From Desulfovibrio sp. G11 (GTDB lineage: Bacteria > Desulfobacterota > Desulfovibrionia > Desulfovibrionales > Desulfovibrionaceae): DNA of 64,000 nt. The stretch's first letter is position 1. Every line of letters starts with the position of its first letter. Made by a program: the position numbers and the translations under genes. The notes beneath the pieces are model-generated. The model was not told the DNA's origin, did no database searches, and saw only the letters and a list, made by a program, of their open reading frames with translations. This document shows positions 62,065-64,000 of this stretch, in pieces. The DNA is taken from assembly GCF_900243745.1 (NCBI RefSeq), contig NZ_LT984798.1, forward strand, positions 2,564,001 to 2,628,000, given 5' to 3'.

Positions 62065-62817
62065 CTAATGTGAGATGATGCTGGCAAGAAAATCTTTGGC
62101 ACGCTGGGTTTGCGGGCTATCAAAGAACTGTTCTTTGGGCGTGTCTTCAAGAATAAGCCCTTCTTCCATAAAGAGCACCCTGTGGGCAACCTTGCGGGCA
62201 AAGCCCATTTCGTGCGTCACCACCATCATGGTCATGCCTTCATAGGCAAGCTCAACCATAACATCCAGTACTTCATTAATCATTTCAGGATCAAGAGCCG
62301 AAGTCGGCTCGTCAAAAAGCATGGCCACAGGGTCCATGCACAAAGCGCGCGCGATGGCTACACGCTGCTGCTGCCCGCCGGAAAGCTGCGCGGGATATTT
62401 TTCCGTATGCTGGTCAAGGCCAACGCGGCGCAGAAGGGTGAGGGCCTTTTCCCTGGCTTCTTCGTGATTTCTTTTGAGCACTTTTTCCTGGGCCAGAATC
62501 AGGTTGTGGATGATGTTCAGGTGCGGAAAAAGCTCAAAATGCTGAAAGACCATACCAACACGGCTGCGCAGTGCCGCAAGGTTTGTGCTCTTGCTGGTAA
62601 CCTCTATTCCGTTGACGAATATCTGTCCGCCCTGCACAGGTTCCAGGCCGTTGACGGTCTTGATCAGCGTGGATTTGCCCGAGCCGGAAGGCCCGCACAC
62701 CACCACCACCTCGCCTTTGTGGATGCTGGTTGTGCAGTCCCGCAGCACGTTAAAATCACCGTACCATTTGGATACGTTGTTCAGGACGATCATTGCTTCT
62801 TCGGTGGGTATATTCAT
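62065..62817 (-). CDS. polar amino-acid ABC transporter ATPase (GlnQ type)
   Basis: 250 residues, cytoplasmic ATPase subunit. Walker [15 protein letters not shown]-loop [12 protein letters not shown], signature [17 protein letters not shown], Walker [15 protein letters not shown] and H-loop [10 protein letters not shown] are all intact and have the exact wording of the GlnQ/HisP/GltL group. Four-base overlap with the permease gene upstream. The specific amino acid (glutamate, glutamine or aspartate most likely) depends on a binding protein outside the window. Confidence 0.95.
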   Translation of the reverse strand: MNIPTEEAMIVLNNVSKWYGDFNVLRDCTTSIHKGEVVVVCGPSGSGKSTLIKTVNGLEPVQGGQIFVNGIEVTSKSTNLAALRSRVGMVFQHFELFPHLNIIHNLILAQEKVLKRNHEEAREKALTLLRRVGLDQHTEKYPAQLSGGQQQRVAIARALCMDPVAMLFDEPTSALDPEMINEVLDVMVELAYEGMTMMVVTHEMGFARKVAHRVLFMEEGLILEDTPKEQFFDSPQTQRAKDFLASIISH

Positions 62818-63491
62818 AGCTTGAGTCTCTTTTTTACCACGGTTACGGCCAGGGAAACGCAGAAGCAGACAACAAAGTAGCCGGCGCCCGCAAAGAGCAC
62901 CATTTCTATTTCATAGCCGGTGGTCTTGCCTATGTTGGTGGCAGTGCGGAAAAAGTCCGCAAGGCCTATGATGTATACAAGGGCCGTGTCCTGAAACAAA
63001 ATCACGCCCTGTGTGAGCAGCAGGGGCGTCATGACGCGGAAAGCCTGCGGCAGAATGACATAGATGAGCGTTTGCGACTTGGTCATGCCGAGGGCAAGGG
63101 CCGCGTAGTTTTGCCCTCTGGAGACGCTGTTCATGCCCGCCCGGATGATTTCAGAATAATACGCGGCCTCAAAAGCGGTAAAGGCCACCATGGCGGAAAC
63201 AAGGCGGATATCGGTCAGAGGAGACAGATTAAGAAATTTCGTTAAAAACTGCGGTACGATAAGATAAAACCACAACAACACCATAACCAGGGGGATGGAG
63301 CGGAAGCAGTTGACATAGGCCGCTGCAAGCCAGCGCAAGGGCGCATAGATGGAAATGCGGGCCACAGCCAGAAGTGTGCCGAGCACCATGCCCAGAATGA
63401 TGGACGTGATCGTTATCTTGAGCGTTACCAGAATGCCCTTTTGCAGCAGCGGCAGGCTTTGTTCAAGGATGCTCCAGTCAAAATCAAGCAT
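62814..63491 (-). CDS. polar amino-acid ABC transporter permease (GltK-like)
   Basis: 225 residues starting at [22 protein letters not shown] lies six bases upstream, which decides for 63491 over an in-frame codon at 63536. About five membrane segments. The EAA loop for contact with the ATPase reads [20 protein letters not shown] and [20 protein letters not shown]. Eight-base overlap with the second permease gene upstream and four-base overlap with the ATPase gene downstream: one operon, leftward. Confidence 0.94.
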   Translation of the reverse strand: MLDFDWSILEQSLPLLQKGILVTLKITITSIILGMVLGTLLAVARISIYAPLRWLAAAYVNCFRSIPLVMVLLWFYLIVPQFLTKFLNLSPLTDIRLVSAMVAFTAFEAAYYSEIIRAGMNSVSRGQNYAALALGMTKSQTLIYVILPQAFRVMTPLLLTQGVILFQDTALVYIIGLADFFRTATNIGKTTGYEIEMVLFAGAGYFVVCFCVSLAVTVVKKRLKL

Positions 63492-64000
63492 TTTTGCCTC
63501 CCATGCCGGTGGAGGGCAGCCGCATTTTCTTTTCAAGCATCTTCATGGCCCGCATGACGATAAAGTTCAAAAACACATACGCCAGCGTGACCGCAATGAA
63601 GGACTCATAGGCAAAACCGGAAAACTCAAGCAGGCGATTGGCCTGCGAAGTCAGTTCCACAAGGCCTATGGTAGAGGCCACGGCCGTGTTTTTGACCATA
63701 TTGAGCATTTCGGAGGTCAACGGCGGTGTGATGATGCGGTAAGCATTGGGAAGCAGCACGTGAACGTAGGTCTGCGGCAGGGTAAGGCCCAGTGCCAGTC
63801 CGGCATAGCGCTGCCCTCGTGACAGGGCCAGAATGCCCGAACGTACCTGTTCGCATACGCGCGCGCCCGTGAACAGGCCCAACGCGCAGGTTGAGAGAAT
63901 GAAAAACTGGGCGTTGGGGTTCAGCTCAGACTTGAACCATACGCTGATATCGCGGGGTAAAAGGTCGGGAGCGGCCAGATACCAGATGAAAAACTGGACG
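63484..64000 (-). CDS. polar amino-acid ABC transporter permease (GltJ-like), 5' end outside window
   Basis: The last 171 residues of a second permease; the frame is open to the window edge (reading [20 protein letters not shown] at the edge). The segment [32 protein letters not shown] (EAA loop) and [27 protein letters not shown] are typical of GltJ/AapQ-type subunits. It would pair with the GltK-like permease in the membrane channel. The start and probably a periplasmic binding-protein gene lie beyond 64000. Confidence 0.93.
   Translation of the reverse strand, partial: VQFFIWYLAAPDLLPRDISVWFKSELNPNAQFFILSTCALGLFTGARVCEQVRSGILALSRGQRYAGLALGLTLPQTYVHVLLPNAYRIITPPLTSEMLNMVKNTAVASTIGLVELTSQANRLLEFSGFAYESFIAVTLAYVFLNFIVMRAMKMLEKKMRLPSTGMGGKNA

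Overview
The window reads as a chromosomal segment of a sulfate-reducing bacterium of the Desulfovibrionaceae (Desulfovibrio-like). This is judged from gene content and gene style, not from a database search: a moderately GC-rich chromosome, a fused pseudouridine synthase/dephospho-CoA kinase, a type III glutamine synthetase, a trpE-GD-C-F-B-A operon, an N_NLPC/SH3 cell-wall peptidase, DUF2325 plus FeoB behind Fur-type boxes, and a flgB-flgC-fliE-fliF-fliG-fliH-fliI cluster.

Layout. 1-10 kb (mostly minus strand): fabH-plsX-rpmF-yceD (lipid synthesis and L32), a LysE exporter, a GIY-YIG protein, a small membrane protein, a Sel1-repeat secreted protein, and an unusual operon of an Hsp70-like ATPase with a membrane partner. 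10-21 kb: ybaK, a soluble hybrid histidine kinase, the RluD-CoaE fusion, an NlpC/P60 lipoprotein, tRNA-Glu, ynfA, a DUF2156 protein, a MATE exporter, lysA and an FKBP isomerase. 21-30.5 kb (plus strand): glutamine synthetase III, then the complete tryptophan operon behind a leader peptide with three Trp codons and a textbook attenuator, closed by a strong terminator. 30.6-35.6 kb: two Fur-box promoters drive a DUF2325 gene and feoB (feoB carries a one-base frameshift in its GTPase P-loop), followed by a nuclease-fold protein, a small unknown and a DEDDh exonuclease. 35.9-38.4 kb: an IS30-family element broken by an IS256-family element. 38.4-43.4 kb: a chemotaxis receptor and a cassette of IbrA-like (PP-loop/DUF3440), GNAT-like and IbrB-like (ParB fold) genes. 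43.7-52.2 kb: the flagellar basal-body/export operon from a sigma-54-type promoter, with a free-standing duplicate of the FliF tail and a greatly extended FliH. 52.7-60.2 kb: two paralogous PEP-synthase-like proteins bracketing a histidine kinase and a single-domain response regulator. 60.9-64 kb: a frameshifted D-2-hydroxyacid dehydrogenase, then a convergent polar amino-acid ABC transporter running off the right edge.

Most noteworthy. (1) The four-gene PEP-synthase-like/two-component locus: the downstream paralog keeps the ATP-grasp motifs and the swivelling phospho-histidine (H525), while the upstream one has Arg at that position (R522) and no recognisable ATP-grasp motifs, i.e. an enzyme/pseudoenzyme pair sharing an unusual C-terminal domain in place of the PEP/pyruvate barrel. 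(2) The IbrA/GNAT/IbrB cassette with a 19-codon coupled leader ORF. (3) The small ORF after fliF that repeats the FliG-binding tail. (4) The membrane-tethered Hsp70-like ATPase without a substrate-binding domain. The two broken genes each lack one G in a G run, so sequencing or assembly error must be excluded before either is called inactive.
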